Positions 20,492 to 34,515 of a stretch of DNA of 64,000 nucleotides are shown piece after piece. The DNA lies in NCBI GenBank assembly GCA_030432695.1, contig JAUILN010000009.1, positions 310,001 through 374,000 of the forward strand. The letters are read 5' to 3'. The notes below the pieces were generated by a model that searched no databases, was not told where the DNA came from, and saw nothing but the letters and a program-made list of their open reading frames with translations. Made by a program: the position numbers and the translations under genes. This DNA comes from a bacterium (GTDB taxonomy: Bacteria; Planctomycetota; UBA1135; UBA2386). The first letter of the stretch is position 1; each line of letters starts with the position of its first letter.

Positions 20492-22688
20492 ACGCGGTGT
20501 CGTCGAGGCGCTCGCCGACGTGGATGCTGACCGCGTCCACCGGCAGCTCGGCGTACATGTCGCGGTCGGTGCGGTCGTCGCCGCAGCACAGCACGAACGA
20601 GTGCTTCGGCATCTCGTCGAGGACCCGACCGACGTAGCCGCCCTTGCTCACGCCGGCGCTGCGCACCTCGATCACCCGGTGGCCGTGCAGGATGTCGACC
20701 GGCAGGTGGGCGAGGTCGTGCTCGAGCTGGCTGTGCAGTTCGCGGGCCCGCCAGACCCCGTAGTCGAGGTCGGCCATCCGGTAGTGCCAGGCCAGCGCCG
20801 CCGGCTTGCGCTCGATGCGGGTGCCGGGCACCTCGTCGGTGATCTTCGACAGCATGGTCGCGACGACGTCGATCCAGTCGAGATCACGGCCATGGATCTC
20901 GCTCCAGTCCTGCCCCGGTTCCTTCCAGGCGAAGCCGTGCTCGGCCGACAGGTGGATCGGGAGATCGGAGAACCAGGCGTCGAGGTCGGCCCGGTGGCGG
21001 CCGGAGACGATGTGGACCTGGGTGTCGGGTTGCTTCGCGAGATCGGTGAGCAGCGTGCGGATCTCGTCGGTCGGGGCGGCCTCCTCGGGCGTGCGGACCA
21101 GCTCGCGCAGGGTGCCGTCGTAGTCGAGCAGCAGCACCCGCGGCCGGGTCTCGCGGAACCGTTCCAGCACCTCGGCCTCGACCGCGCCGCGAAGGACCCG
21201 CGACTGACGGTGGGCCTCACGGCTCTGCCGGGCCGCGTCGGCCTGGCGGGCGAGGAACAGCCGAGCCCAGTGCCCGCACTCCATTCCACGGACCTGCCTG
21301 ACCATCGAGTCCATCCGGTCCCGCCGCTCGGCGGCCGGCATCTCGAGGGCGTGCCTGAGGGTCTCCACGGTGTGCTCGATGTTCCACGGATTGGCGAGCA
21401 GCGCGCGCGGCAGCACCTGCGCCGCGCCGGCGAACTCGCTGAGCAGCAGGATCCCGCGGTACTCGCCTCCGAGCGAGTCGTGCGCCTGCTGGCACAGCAC
21501 GAACTCCTGGGCGACGAGGTTCATGCCGTCGCGGATCGGCGTGACCATGCAGACGTTGGCGAGCCGGTACAACGCCACGAGCTGGTGCGGGTCGATCGAG
21601 CGGTGCAGGTACTCGACCGGCGTGTAGCCCGGCTTCCCGTACAGCCCGTTGAGGCGACCGATGTACTCCTCGAGCTCGCGCTTGAGCGACGCATACTCCG
21701 GATTGTCGAGGCGCGAGGGGACGATGATCTGCAGCAGCACGACCTCGCCGCGGAGCTCCGGGTTCTGCGCGAGGAGCCGCTCGAAGGCCTGCAGCTTGAG
21801 CCGGACGCCCTTGGTGTAGTCGAGGCGTTCGACGCCGAGGATCAGTCGGCGGTTGCCGTAGCGCTGCAGCAGGTCCTGCAGGATGTCGGCGGTCTTCGGT
21901 TCGGCGAGCCGCTCCTCGAATCCGGCCACGTCGACACCGATCGGATGCACGCCGACGCCGACCCGCCGTCCCTCGTAGCTCACCGCGTCGTGTTCCGACT
22001 CCAGGCCGAGCACGCGCAGGCAGCTGGAGCGGAAGTGGCGGGCGTAGTCGTGGATGTGGAAGCCGATGTAGTCGGCGCCGAGCAGGCCGCGGAGCACCTC
22101 CTCGCGCGCCGGGAGCTGGCGGTAGATCTCCGACGACGGGAAGGGGATGTGCAGGAAGAAGCCGATCTCCAGGTCGGGGCGGGCCTCGCGCAGGAATCCG
22201 GGCACCAGGGTGAGGTGGAAGTCCTGGATCCAGACGCGGCTGCCGGGCTCGGCGATCGAGAGGATCGTCTCGGCGAAGCGGCGATTGACCTCGCAGTAGA
22301 CCTGCCAGGCCTCCTCGGTGAACTCCAGCTTGTCGGTGAAGTAGTGCAGCAGCGGCCACAGGGAGTGGTTGGAGATCCCGTGGTAGTAGAGTTCCTCCTC
22401 CTCGGCGCTGAGGAACACCGGCACCAGGTCGCTGCGGGCCATCCAGTCGGCGACGTCGCGGCGGATCTCGGCGGGGACCACGCAGCCCGGCCAGCCGACC
22501 CAGACGAAGCGCTCGTCACCGAGCCCGGCCAGGGCCGCGGCGAGGCCGCCGGAGCTCTTGCGGGCCTGCCAGCCGCCTTGCTCGTCCACCGAGAGGCTCA
22601 CCGGCAGGCGGTTGCTGGCAAGGATCAGGTTGCCGGCAGACGCGGCCGCGGGACCGCCATGGGAGGACGCTTCGGTCATGACTGGCAT
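20433..22688 (-). CDS. otsAB: Bifunctional trehalose-6-phosphate synthase/phosphatase (OtsA-OtsB fusion)
   Basis: A 751-residue fusion. Residues 1-500 are a GT20 trehalose-6-phosphate synthase: SNRLPV near the start, 'YHGISNHSLWPLLHY', 'WIQDFHLTLVPGFLRE', HIPFPSSEIYR and 'VERLDYTKGVRLKLQAFERL'. They would join glucose from a nucleotide sugar to glucose-6-phosphate. Residues from about 515 are a HAD phosphatase of OtsB type (DYDGTLREL at about 517; later 'VSKGGYVGRVL' and 'CCGDDRTDRDMY') that would remove the phosphate to give trehalose. The start may be Met1 (22688) or Met4 (22679). It is divergent from the GH15 gene and opens the trehalose/glucan island. Confidence 0.95.
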   Translation of the reverse strand: MPVMTEASSHGGPAAASAGNLILASNRLPVSLSVDEQGGWQARKSSGGLAAALAGLGDERFVWVGWPGCVVPAEIRRDVADWMARSDLVPVFLSAEEEELYYHGISNHSLWPLLHYFTDKLEFTEEAWQVYCEVNRRFAETILSIAEPGSRVWIQDFHLTLVPGFLREARPDLEIGFFLHIPFPSSEIYRQLPAREEVLRGLLGADYIGFHIHDYARHFRSSCLRVLGLESEHDAVSYEGRRVGVGVHPIGVDVAGFEERLAEPKTADILQDLLQRYGNRRLILGVERLDYTKGVRLKLQAFERLLAQNPELRGEVVLLQIIVPSRLDNPEYASLKRELEEYIGRLNGLYGKPGYTPVEYLHRSIDPHQLVALYRLANVCMVTPIRDGMNLVAQEFVLCQQAHDSLGGEYRGILLLSEFAGAAQVLPRALLANPWNIEHTVETLRHALEMPAAERRDRMDSMVRQVRGMECGHWARLFLARQADAARQSREAHRQSRVLRGAVEAEVLERFRETRPRVLLLDYDGTLRELVRTPEEAAPTDEIRTLLTDLAKQPDTQVHIVSGRHRADLDAWFSDLPIHLSAEHGFAWKEPGQDWSEIHGRDLDWIDVVATMLSKITDEVPGTRIERKPAALAWHYRMADLDYGVWRARELHSQLEHDLAHLPVDILHGHRVIEVRSAGVSKGGYVGRVLDEMPKHSFVLCCGDDRTDRDMYAELPVDAVSIHVGERLDDTAFTIESPARMRGFLRRLADV

Positions 22689-22849
22689 CTGTCGATACCA
22701 GGATCGGGGTCGTCATGGAACCGGGCTTCGCGAGAGACCATGATCCGGGTTGTTCCGGAGGTACTACGCGCGAGGGCCCGCGGTGGTCGCGGCGATCCTC
22801 CGAACCGACGTGACCAGCGACCGCTGGATCCGAACACAGAGGCCTGCGC
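22689..22849. promoter_or_regulatory. Divergent intergenic region, otsAB / GH15 gene
   Basis: These 161 bases lie between the starts of two oppositely directed genes of trehalose and glucan metabolism and so contain both leaders. I cannot pick out promoter boxes or an operator. Confidence 0.35.
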
Positions 22850-24607
22850 TTGAAGTACGGGATCATCGGCAACTGCGCCTACAGCGCGCTCATCGAGGAT
22901 GGCAGCGTCGAGTGGATGTGTTGGCCGCGGATGGACAGTTCGTTCATCTTCGGGCGCATGCTCGACCGGCATGCCGGCGGCGAGTTCAGGGTGGAGCTCG
23001 TCGGCGAGCACACGATGCGCGTCGAGTACATCGAGAACACCAACGTCCTGCGCACCGTGTTCGAGGGGCCGAGTGGGTCGTTCGAGCTGATCGACTTCGC
23101 GCCGCGCTTCCTGCAGTTCGACCGGTCCTACAAGCCGACGATGCTGGTGCGGATCCTCCGGCCGCTGGTGGGGGAACCGGTGGTCCGCGTGACGTGCAAG
23201 CCCACCTACGACTACGGCCGCACTCGCCCGAGGTCCTGGCTCGGCAGCAACCACATCCAGTACCTCGATTTCCCGGTGCCGGTCCGGCTCACCACCGACA
23301 TGTCGCTGACCTATGTCGAAGAGGGGCGGCCGTTCGTGTTGACCGGCGAGAAGCACCTGGTGCTGACCTGGGGCCAGCCCTTGGAGCGCTCGCTGCGGGA
23401 GACCGCGCAGTCGTTCCTCGACCAGACCACCCGCTACTGGCGCGGCTGGGTCAAGCACACCCGCGTGCCGCGCGACTACCAACGCGAGGTGATCCGCTCG
23501 GCGCTGGTGCTGAAGCTGCACCAGTTCGAGGACACCGGGGCGATCATCGCGGCGACCACCACCAGCATCCCGGAGTACCCCGGCTCGGGCCGCAACTGGG
23601 ACTACCGCTACTGCTGGCTGCGCGACACCTTCTTCTCGCTGAACGCCTTCGAGCGGCTGGGCCACTTCGATGAGATGGAACGGTTCCTCGGCTACCTGCT
23701 CAACCTCTGTCGGCAGGTCGGAGACGACCGCCTGCAACCGCTCTACGCGATCAACGGCGAGGCGAAGATCGTCGAGGAGATCCTGGACCACCTGGAGGGC
23801 TGGCGCGGGGAACAGCCGGTGCGGATCGGCAACCAGGCCTACGAGCACGTCCAGAACGACGTCTACGGCGAGATGATCCTGGCGATCAGCCGCCTGCTCC
23901 TCGATACGCGGTTCATCGGCACCGAGGGGCTCGCCGGGATCCGCGGCATCCTCGACCAGTTGCTCCGCCAGATCGAGCGACGCATCGACGAGCCGGACGC
24001 GGGGCTCTGGGAGCTGCGCAACACCCAGAAGCTGCACTCCTTCTCGGTGCTGACGCATTGGGCCGGCGCCGACCGGGCGATCGAGCTGGCCGAGGTCCTC
24101 GACGATCCGGAGCTGTGGAAGCGGGCCGATGCCGCGGCGCGGAAGGCCCGCGACATCCTCGAGCAGCAGTGCTGGGATCCCGAGCGCGGCGTGTTGACCC
24201 AGGCCGCGGGCGCGCAGAACCTCGACGCGTCGATGCTGCTCGCGCTGCACTTCGGCTTCTTCGGCGGCGACGTCGAGCGCGCGTCGACCCACGTCCGCGC
24301 GATCCAGAAGCAGCTGCAGACCGGCGCCAGGATGCTGAAGCGCTACGACGTGCAGGACGACTTCGGCGAGCAGGAGGCGGCCTTCACGGTGTGCTCGTTC
24401 TGGCTGGTCGAGGCGCTGGCGCTGATCGGCGAGAAGGTCGAGGCCCGCGAGCTGTTCGACTTCCTGCTGGAGCGCCACAACGGGCTCGGCCTCTACAGCG
24501 AGGACATCATGCCGAGGACCGACCAGCTCACCGGCAACTTCCCGCAGACCTACAGCCACGTCGGGCTGATCAACGCGGCGTTTCGGCTGTCGCGGTCGTG
24601 GGACTGA
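22850..24607 (+). CDS. GH15 glucoamylase/trehalase-like glycoside hydrolase
   Basis: A 585-residue cytosolic enzyme with the GH15 layout: an N-terminal beta-sandwich opening 'YGIIGNCAYSALIEDGSVEW', then an alpha/alpha barrel with the family motif 'GRNWDYRYCWLRD' near residue 250 and 'RIGNQAYEHVQNDVYGEM' near 325. There is no signal peptide. GH15 includes glucoamylases, glucodextranases and the trehalases of mycobacteria; the position opposite otsAB favours trehalase or an alpha-glucan exo-hydrolase, but the substrate cannot be decided by reading. The start is a TTG at 22850, the only start codon that keeps the conserved N-terminus intact. It is convergent with glgX. Confidence 0.9.
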   Translation: MKYGIIGNCAYSALIEDGSVEWMCWPRMDSSFIFGRMLDRHAGGEFRVELVGEHTMRVEYIENTNVLRTVFEGPSGSFELIDFAPRFLQFDRSYKPTMLVRILRPLVGEPVVRVTCKPTYDYGRTRPRSWLGSNHIQYLDFPVPVRLTTDMSLTYVEEGRPFVLTGEKHLVLTWGQPLERSLRETAQSFLDQTTRYWRGWVKHTRVPRDYQREVIRSALVLKLHQFEDTGAIIAATTTSIPEYPGSGRNWDYRYCWLRDTFFSLNAFERLGHFDEMERFLGYLLNLCRQVGDDRLQPLYAINGEAKIVEEILDHLEGWRGEQPVRIGNQAYEHVQNDVYGEMILAISRLLLDTRFIGTEGLAGIRGILDQLLRQIERRIDEPDAGLWELRNTQKLHSFSVLTHWAGADRAIELAEVLDDPELWKRADAAARKARDILEQQCWDPERGVLTQAAGAQNLDASMLLALHFGFFGGDVERASTHVRAIQKQLQTGARMLKRYDVQDDFGEQEAAFTVCSFWLVEALALIGEKVEARELFDFLLERHNGLGLYSEDIMPRTDQLTGNFPQTYSHVGLINAAFRLSRSWD

Positions 24608-24716
24608 GCGGCGACCTCCCGCATGGATCGCCGGAGGCGGCGGCCCCGCGAGACCGGCTCGCCGCGAGCAGGGCACCGCACGACCGCACGAGCGGCATCG
24701 GTGGCGAACCCGGTCG

Positions 24717-26834
24717 TCAGCGCGGTCCGTGCGCATCCGCCCCGGGACCGGACGAGGTCAGCAGCAGTATCGAACGGGCCGCGACCGGCACGTGCTCGGC
24801 GCGGACCACGGTGCGCTCGTTCGCGAACGACGGGTGGGCCGCGGTGTCGAAGACCTGGACCCACTCCCATTCATCGAGCAGGGGTGGAAGGGCGAACTCG
24901 ATCGGTTCGTGGTGGGCGTTGATCAGCAGGTAGAAGTCATCGTCGGTCAGCTGTCGCTCCCACTGGTCCCGGTTGGCGATCGAGCGGCCGTTCAGGTAGA
25001 CGCCGAGCGATCGGGCGAAGCCGACCTCCCAGTCCTCCTGGGTCATCTCCGAGCCCTCGGGCGTGAACCACCCGATCTCGGGATGGTTGCTGCCGCGAAT
25101 CGACCGGCCCTGGAACCAACGGCGGCGGCGGAACACCGGGTGGCCGCTGCGCAGCGCGATCAGCTTGCGGACGTAGTCGAGGAGTTCCTCGTCAGCCGAC
25201 TCCCAGTCGATCCACGTAATCTCGTTGTCCTGGCAGTAGCCGTTGTTGTTGCCGCCCTGGGTCCGACCGATCTCGTCGCCGGCCAGCAGCATGGGAACCC
25301 CCTGGGACAGGAACAGCGTCGCGAGCAGATTGCGCTGCTGGCGGCCGCGCAGCGCCAGGATCTCGGGGTCGTCGGTCGGGCCCTCGACGCCGCAGTTCCA
25401 GGAGCGATTGTGCGATTCGCCGTCGCGGTTGTCCTCGCCGTTGTCCTCGTTGTGCTTCTCGTTGTAGGAGACCAGGTCGCGCAGCGGGAATCCGTCGTGG
25501 CACGTAACGAAGTTGATGCTCGCATACGGGCGGCGGCCGCTGCTCTCGTAAAGATCCGAGCTGCCGGTCAGGCGGAACGCGAGCTCGGGCAGGGTCTGGT
25601 CCTCACCGCGCCAGAAGTCGCGGACGGTGTCTCGGAACTTGCCGTTCCATTCCGACCAGAGGTAGGGGAATCGACCGACCTGGTAGCCACCCTCGCCGAG
25701 GTCCCAGGGCTCCGCGATGAGCTTGACCCGGCCGATGACGGGGTCCTGGTGGATGATGTCGAAGAACGCGGATAGCCGGTCGACCGCGTGCAGCTCCCGC
25801 GCGAGCGCGGACGCGAGGTCGAACCGGAAGCCGTCGACGTGCATCTCCTCCACCCAATAGCGGAGCGAGTCCATGATGAGCTGCAGCACGAACGGCTGGC
25901 GCATGTTCAGGCTGTTGCCGCAGCCCGTGAAGTCGACGTAGTGCCGGCGGTCCTCCTCGGAGAGGCGGTAGTAGGCGGCATTGTCCAGGCCCTTGAAGCA
26001 GAGCGTCGGCCCGAGCGGTCCGCCCTCGCCGGTGTGGTTGTAGACCACGTCCAGGATCACCTCGATCCCGTGCGCGTGGAGCGTCTTGACCATCGACTTG
26101 AACTCGGTGACGGGATCGCCGGACGCATACTCGTCGTGCGGTGCGAGGTAGCCGATCGAGTTGTAGCCCCAGTAGTTCCGGAGCCCCATGTCGACGACCC
26201 GCTGGTCGTGGACGAACCGATGGACCGGCATCAGCTCGACCGCGGTGACGCCAAGGTCCTTCAGGTGTTCGATCGACGCCGGACTCGCCAGGCCTGCATA
26301 GGTGCCGCGCAGCCGCTCTGGAACACCGGGATGCCGCACCGTGAAGCCCTTGACGTGCAGCTCGTAGATCACCGTCTCGTGCCACGGCGTCAGCGGGGGG
26401 CGGTCGTGCCCCCAATCGAAGTAGGGGTTCTGCACGACGGAGAGCGGAGCGTAGGGACCGCTGTCCCGCGTGTCGGGGTGGTCCGGGTCCTCCTGACGAT
26501 GGCCGTAGAGCGCGGTGTTCCAATCGGCGCGCCCCTCGATCTTGGTGGCGTAGGGATCGAGCAGCAGCTTGGCGGGATTGCAGAGGTGGCCGCGGGCCGG
26601 GTCGAACGGGCCGTGGACCCGGAAGCCGTAACGCTGGCCCGGCTGCACCTGCGGCACGTAGCCGTGCCACACGTCGCCGGTCGTCTCCGGCAGATCGACG
26701 CGTGTCTCGGCGCCGTCGGCGTCGATGAGGCAAAGTTCGACCTTGTCGGCGACCTCCGAGAACACCGCGAAGTTGGTCCCGCCGCCGTCGAACGTCGCAC
26801 CGAGTGGGTAGAATTTGCCCTGCCAGATTTCCAT
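24717..26834 (-). CDS. glgX: Glycogen debranching enzyme GlgX
   Basis: A 705-residue GH13 enzyme of the isoamylase/GlgX type, which cleaves alpha-1,6 branches of glycogen or limit dextrin. The N-terminal CBM48 starts 'GKFYPLGATFDGGGTNFAVF'. The catalytic barrel has 'DVVYNHTGEGG', nucleophile Asp in GFRFDLASAL (about 338), acid Glu in LIAEPWDLGEGGY (about 373) and FVTCHDGF with the GlgX-typical 'YNEKHNEDNGEDNRDG'. The length matches the family. It is transcribed away from the glgE-treS-glgB-treZ run. Released chains would feed TreY or GlgE products back into trehalose metabolism. Confidence 0.95.
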   Translation of the reverse strand: MEIWQGKFYPLGATFDGGGTNFAVFSEVADKVELCLIDADGAETRVDLPETTGDVWHGYVPQVQPGQRYGFRVHGPFDPARGHLCNPAKLLLDPYATKIEGRADWNTALYGHRQEDPDHPDTRDSGPYAPLSVVQNPYFDWGHDRPPLTPWHETVIYELHVKGFTVRHPGVPERLRGTYAGLASPASIEHLKDLGVTAVELMPVHRFVHDQRVVDMGLRNYWGYNSIGYLAPHDEYASGDPVTEFKSMVKTLHAHGIEVILDVVYNHTGEGGPLGPTLCFKGLDNAAYYRLSEEDRRHYVDFTGCGNSLNMRQPFVLQLIMDSLRYWVEEMHVDGFRFDLASALARELHAVDRLSAFFDIIHQDPVIGRVKLIAEPWDLGEGGYQVGRFPYLWSEWNGKFRDTVRDFWRGEDQTLPELAFRLTGSSDLYESSGRRPYASINFVTCHDGFPLRDLVSYNEKHNEDNGEDNRDGESHNRSWNCGVEGPTDDPEILALRGRQQRNLLATLFLSQGVPMLLAGDEIGRTQGGNNNGYCQDNEITWIDWESADEELLDYVRKLIALRSGHPVFRRRRWFQGRSIRGSNHPEIGWFTPEGSEMTQEDWEVGFARSLGVYLNGRSIANRDQWERQLTDDDFYLLINAHHEPIEFALPPLLDEWEWVQVFDTAAHPSFANERTVVRAEHVPVAARSILLLTSSGPGADAHGPR

Positions 26835-26989
26835 GGGTCGGTCGGCGACCGCTGATCGTGCGCGCTCCGCCGAGCGAGCCGGTGTGCACGGTGCATGCCA
26901 CCCGGAACGTCACCGGCCGGCTGGGAGAGGTCGCGCGCGGTGCGAATCGGGTCCGGCCGGACTGCGAGTTGTAGCCGCGGCCCGGCGTC
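26835..26989. promoter_or_regulatory. Divergent intergenic region, glgX / glgE
   Basis: These 155 bases separate the glgX and glgE starts and likely carry the promoter of the four-gene glgE-treS-glgB-treZ run. No convincing promoter boxes are visible. Confidence 0.35.
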
Positions 26990-32397
<5,408 letters not shown>

Positions 32398-32460
32398 GGC
32401 GTGCCGCCCCGCTCCGGCCGACCCCGCCGCCGCCCACCGCACCTTCCCCGGATCCATGTC

Positions 32461-34515
32461 ATGACGCCTCCGACCGAATCCCACCGCCCCGACCTCGACG
32501 ACGCATCGTCGACCTCCCTGCTGGGGCCCGTCGATCTCCATCTGTTCAACGAAGGGCGGCACGACCGCGCCTATGAGAAGCTCGGTTCACACCTGCGACG
32601 GGTGGAGGGCATCGAAGGCGTGTCGTTCGCGGTCTGGGCTCCCAACGCAGCGGAGGTCTCGGTGATCGGGGACTTCAACGACTGGCGGCCGGGCGTCGCG
32701 AAGTTGACCCACCGGGGTTCCTCGGGCATCTGGGAGGGCTTCCTTCCCGGAGTCCAGAAGGGCGCCCGCTACAAGTACCACATCCGTTCACGATACGACG
32801 GCTACGAGGTCGCCAAGGCCGACCCCTACGCGATCCATCATGCGCCGGCTCCGGCGACCGAGTCGGTGGTCTGGGACCGTGACTACGTCTGGGGCGATGC
32901 CGGCTGGTTCGAGGGCCGCGCGGGTCGGGACCCCCGCGAGGAGCCGCTGTCGATCTACGAGCTGCACCTCGGCTCCTGGCGCAAGCGGCCGGGCGAGGCC
33001 CTGACCTACCGGTCGATCGCCGACGACCTGATCGCACACGTGCTCGCGCTCGGTTTCACGCACGTGGAGTTCCTGCCGCTGATGGAGCACCCGTTCCACG
33101 GCTCGTGGGGCTACCAGGTCACCGGCTACTTCGCCGCCTGCAGTCGCTATGGCACGCCGCAGGACCTGATGTATCTCATCGACCGGCTGCACCAGGCCGG
33201 CATCGGAGTCCTGCTCGACTGGGTCCCATCGCACTTCCCGACCGACGAGCACGGGCTGATCTACTTCGACGGCACCCATCTCTATGAGCATGCCGATCCC
33301 CGGCAGGGCATGCACCCCGACTGGAACACCTCGATCTTCAACTACGGGCGCGGCGAGGTCGTGTCGTTCCTGCTCTCCAGCGCGCGGTTCTGGCTCGACG
33401 CCTTCCACGCCGATGGCCTGCGCGTCGACGCGGTGGCCTCGATGCTCTATCTGGACTACTCGCGCGAGGCGGGTGAGTGGATCCCGAACCAGAGCGGCGG
33501 TCGCGAGAACCTCGAGGCGGTGGCGTTCCTGCGCCAGCTCAATGCAGCTCTGGCCGAGAGTTTCCCCCACGCGATCACGGTGGCCGAGGAGTCGACGACC
33601 TGGCCCATGGTCAGCCGCCCCGAGAGCCAGGGCGGATTGGGGTTCACGATGAAGTGGGACCTCGGGTGGATGAACGACACGCTGCGTTACATGCAGAAGG
33701 ATCCGATCCACCGGAGCTTCCATCAGGGCCTGCTGACCTTCCGCTCGATCTATGCCTACAACGAGAACTTCGTGCTGCCGCTGTCTCACGACGAGGTGGT
33801 GCATGGCAAGGGCTCGTTGCTGGGGAAGATGAGCGGCGACGAATGGCGCCGCTTCGCCAACCTGCGCACGCTGTACGGCTACATGTATGCGACGCCCGGC
33901 AAGAAGCTCCTGTTCATGGGCTGCGAAGTCGCGTCGTACGCCGAGTGGAACCACGATGCGCAGGTCGACTGGCACCTGGACGAGCAACCCGAGCACGCCG
34001 GGATCGCGAAGCTCGTGCATGATCTGAACCGCATCTACCGTGAGCACCCGGCGCTGTACGAACTCGACTTCGAGCCCGCCGGCTTCGAGTGGCTCGACGT
34101 CGACAACGTGCAGCAGAGCGTCGCGGTGGTGCTGCGGAAGGGCCGGGACCCGCAGGACAGGGTGCTCGTTGCCGTGAACTTCACCCCGGTGCCCCGGGCC
34201 AACTACCGTATCGGCGTGCCCGCCGAGGGAGTCTGGAACGAGGTCCTGAACACCGACTGGAAGGACTACGGTGGCTCGGGGCACGGCAACCTGGGCAGCG
34301 TGGAGCCGTCTCCCGTGCCGTGGCGCAACCAGCCGTACTCGATCGTGGTCACGCTGCCGCCGCTCTCCGCGGTGTTCTTCGCCCTCGAGCGTCGGCCGAG
34401 CGCGTCGCCGCCCCGCGTCGAACGGTCGAGTTCCAAGCTGCGCACCCCACAGGACGCGACGGGAGGTCCGGCGTCCGCGAGCGCGTCGAAGCGCTCGGGG
34501 AAGGCTCGCAAGTGA
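32461..34515 (+). CDS. glgB: 1,4-alpha-glucan branching enzyme GlgB
   Basis: A 684-residue GH13 branching enzyme. The ATG at 32461 is chosen over a GTG at 32401, whose product would begin with a low-complexity Pro/Arg tail. One CBM48 ('VSFAVWAPNAAEVSVIGDFND') leads into the barrel: 'HPFHGSWGYQVTGYFA', nucleophile Asp323 in GLRVDAVASMLYLDYSR, Glu376 in TVAEESTTWP and LSHDEVVHGKGSLL. The extra N-terminal domain present in E. coli GlgB is lacking, as in many shorter GlgB proteins. The Ser/Lys-rich C-terminal 40 residues are unusual. The stop overlaps the treZ GTG (GTGA). It would branch the linear glucan made by GlgE. Confidence 0.96.
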   Translation: MTPPTESHRPDLDDASSTSLLGPVDLHLFNEGRHDRAYEKLGSHLRRVEGIEGVSFAVWAPNAAEVSVIGDFNDWRPGVAKLTHRGSSGIWEGFLPGVQKGARYKYHIRSRYDGYEVAKADPYAIHHAPAPATESVVWDRDYVWGDAGWFEGRAGRDPREEPLSIYELHLGSWRKRPGEALTYRSIADDLIAHVLALGFTHVEFLPLMEHPFHGSWGYQVTGYFAACSRYGTPQDLMYLIDRLHQAGIGVLLDWVPSHFPTDEHGLIYFDGTHLYEHADPRQGMHPDWNTSIFNYGRGEVVSFLLSSARFWLDAFHADGLRVDAVASMLYLDYSREAGEWIPNQSGGRENLEAVAFLRQLNAALAESFPHAITVAEESTTWPMVSRPESQGGLGFTMKWDLGWMNDTLRYMQKDPIHRSFHQGLLTFRSIYAYNENFVLPLSHDEVVHGKGSLLGKMSGDEWRRFANLRTLYGYMYATPGKKLLFMGCEVASYAEWNHDAQVDWHLDEQPEHAGIAKLVHDLNRIYREHPALYELDFEPAGFEWLDVDNVQQSVAVVLRKGRDPQDRVLVAVNFTPVPRANYRIGVPAEGVWNEVLNTDWKDYGGSGHGNLGSVEPSPVPWRNQPYSIVVTLPPLSAVFFALERRPSASPPRVERSSSKLRTPQDATGGPASASASKRSGKARK

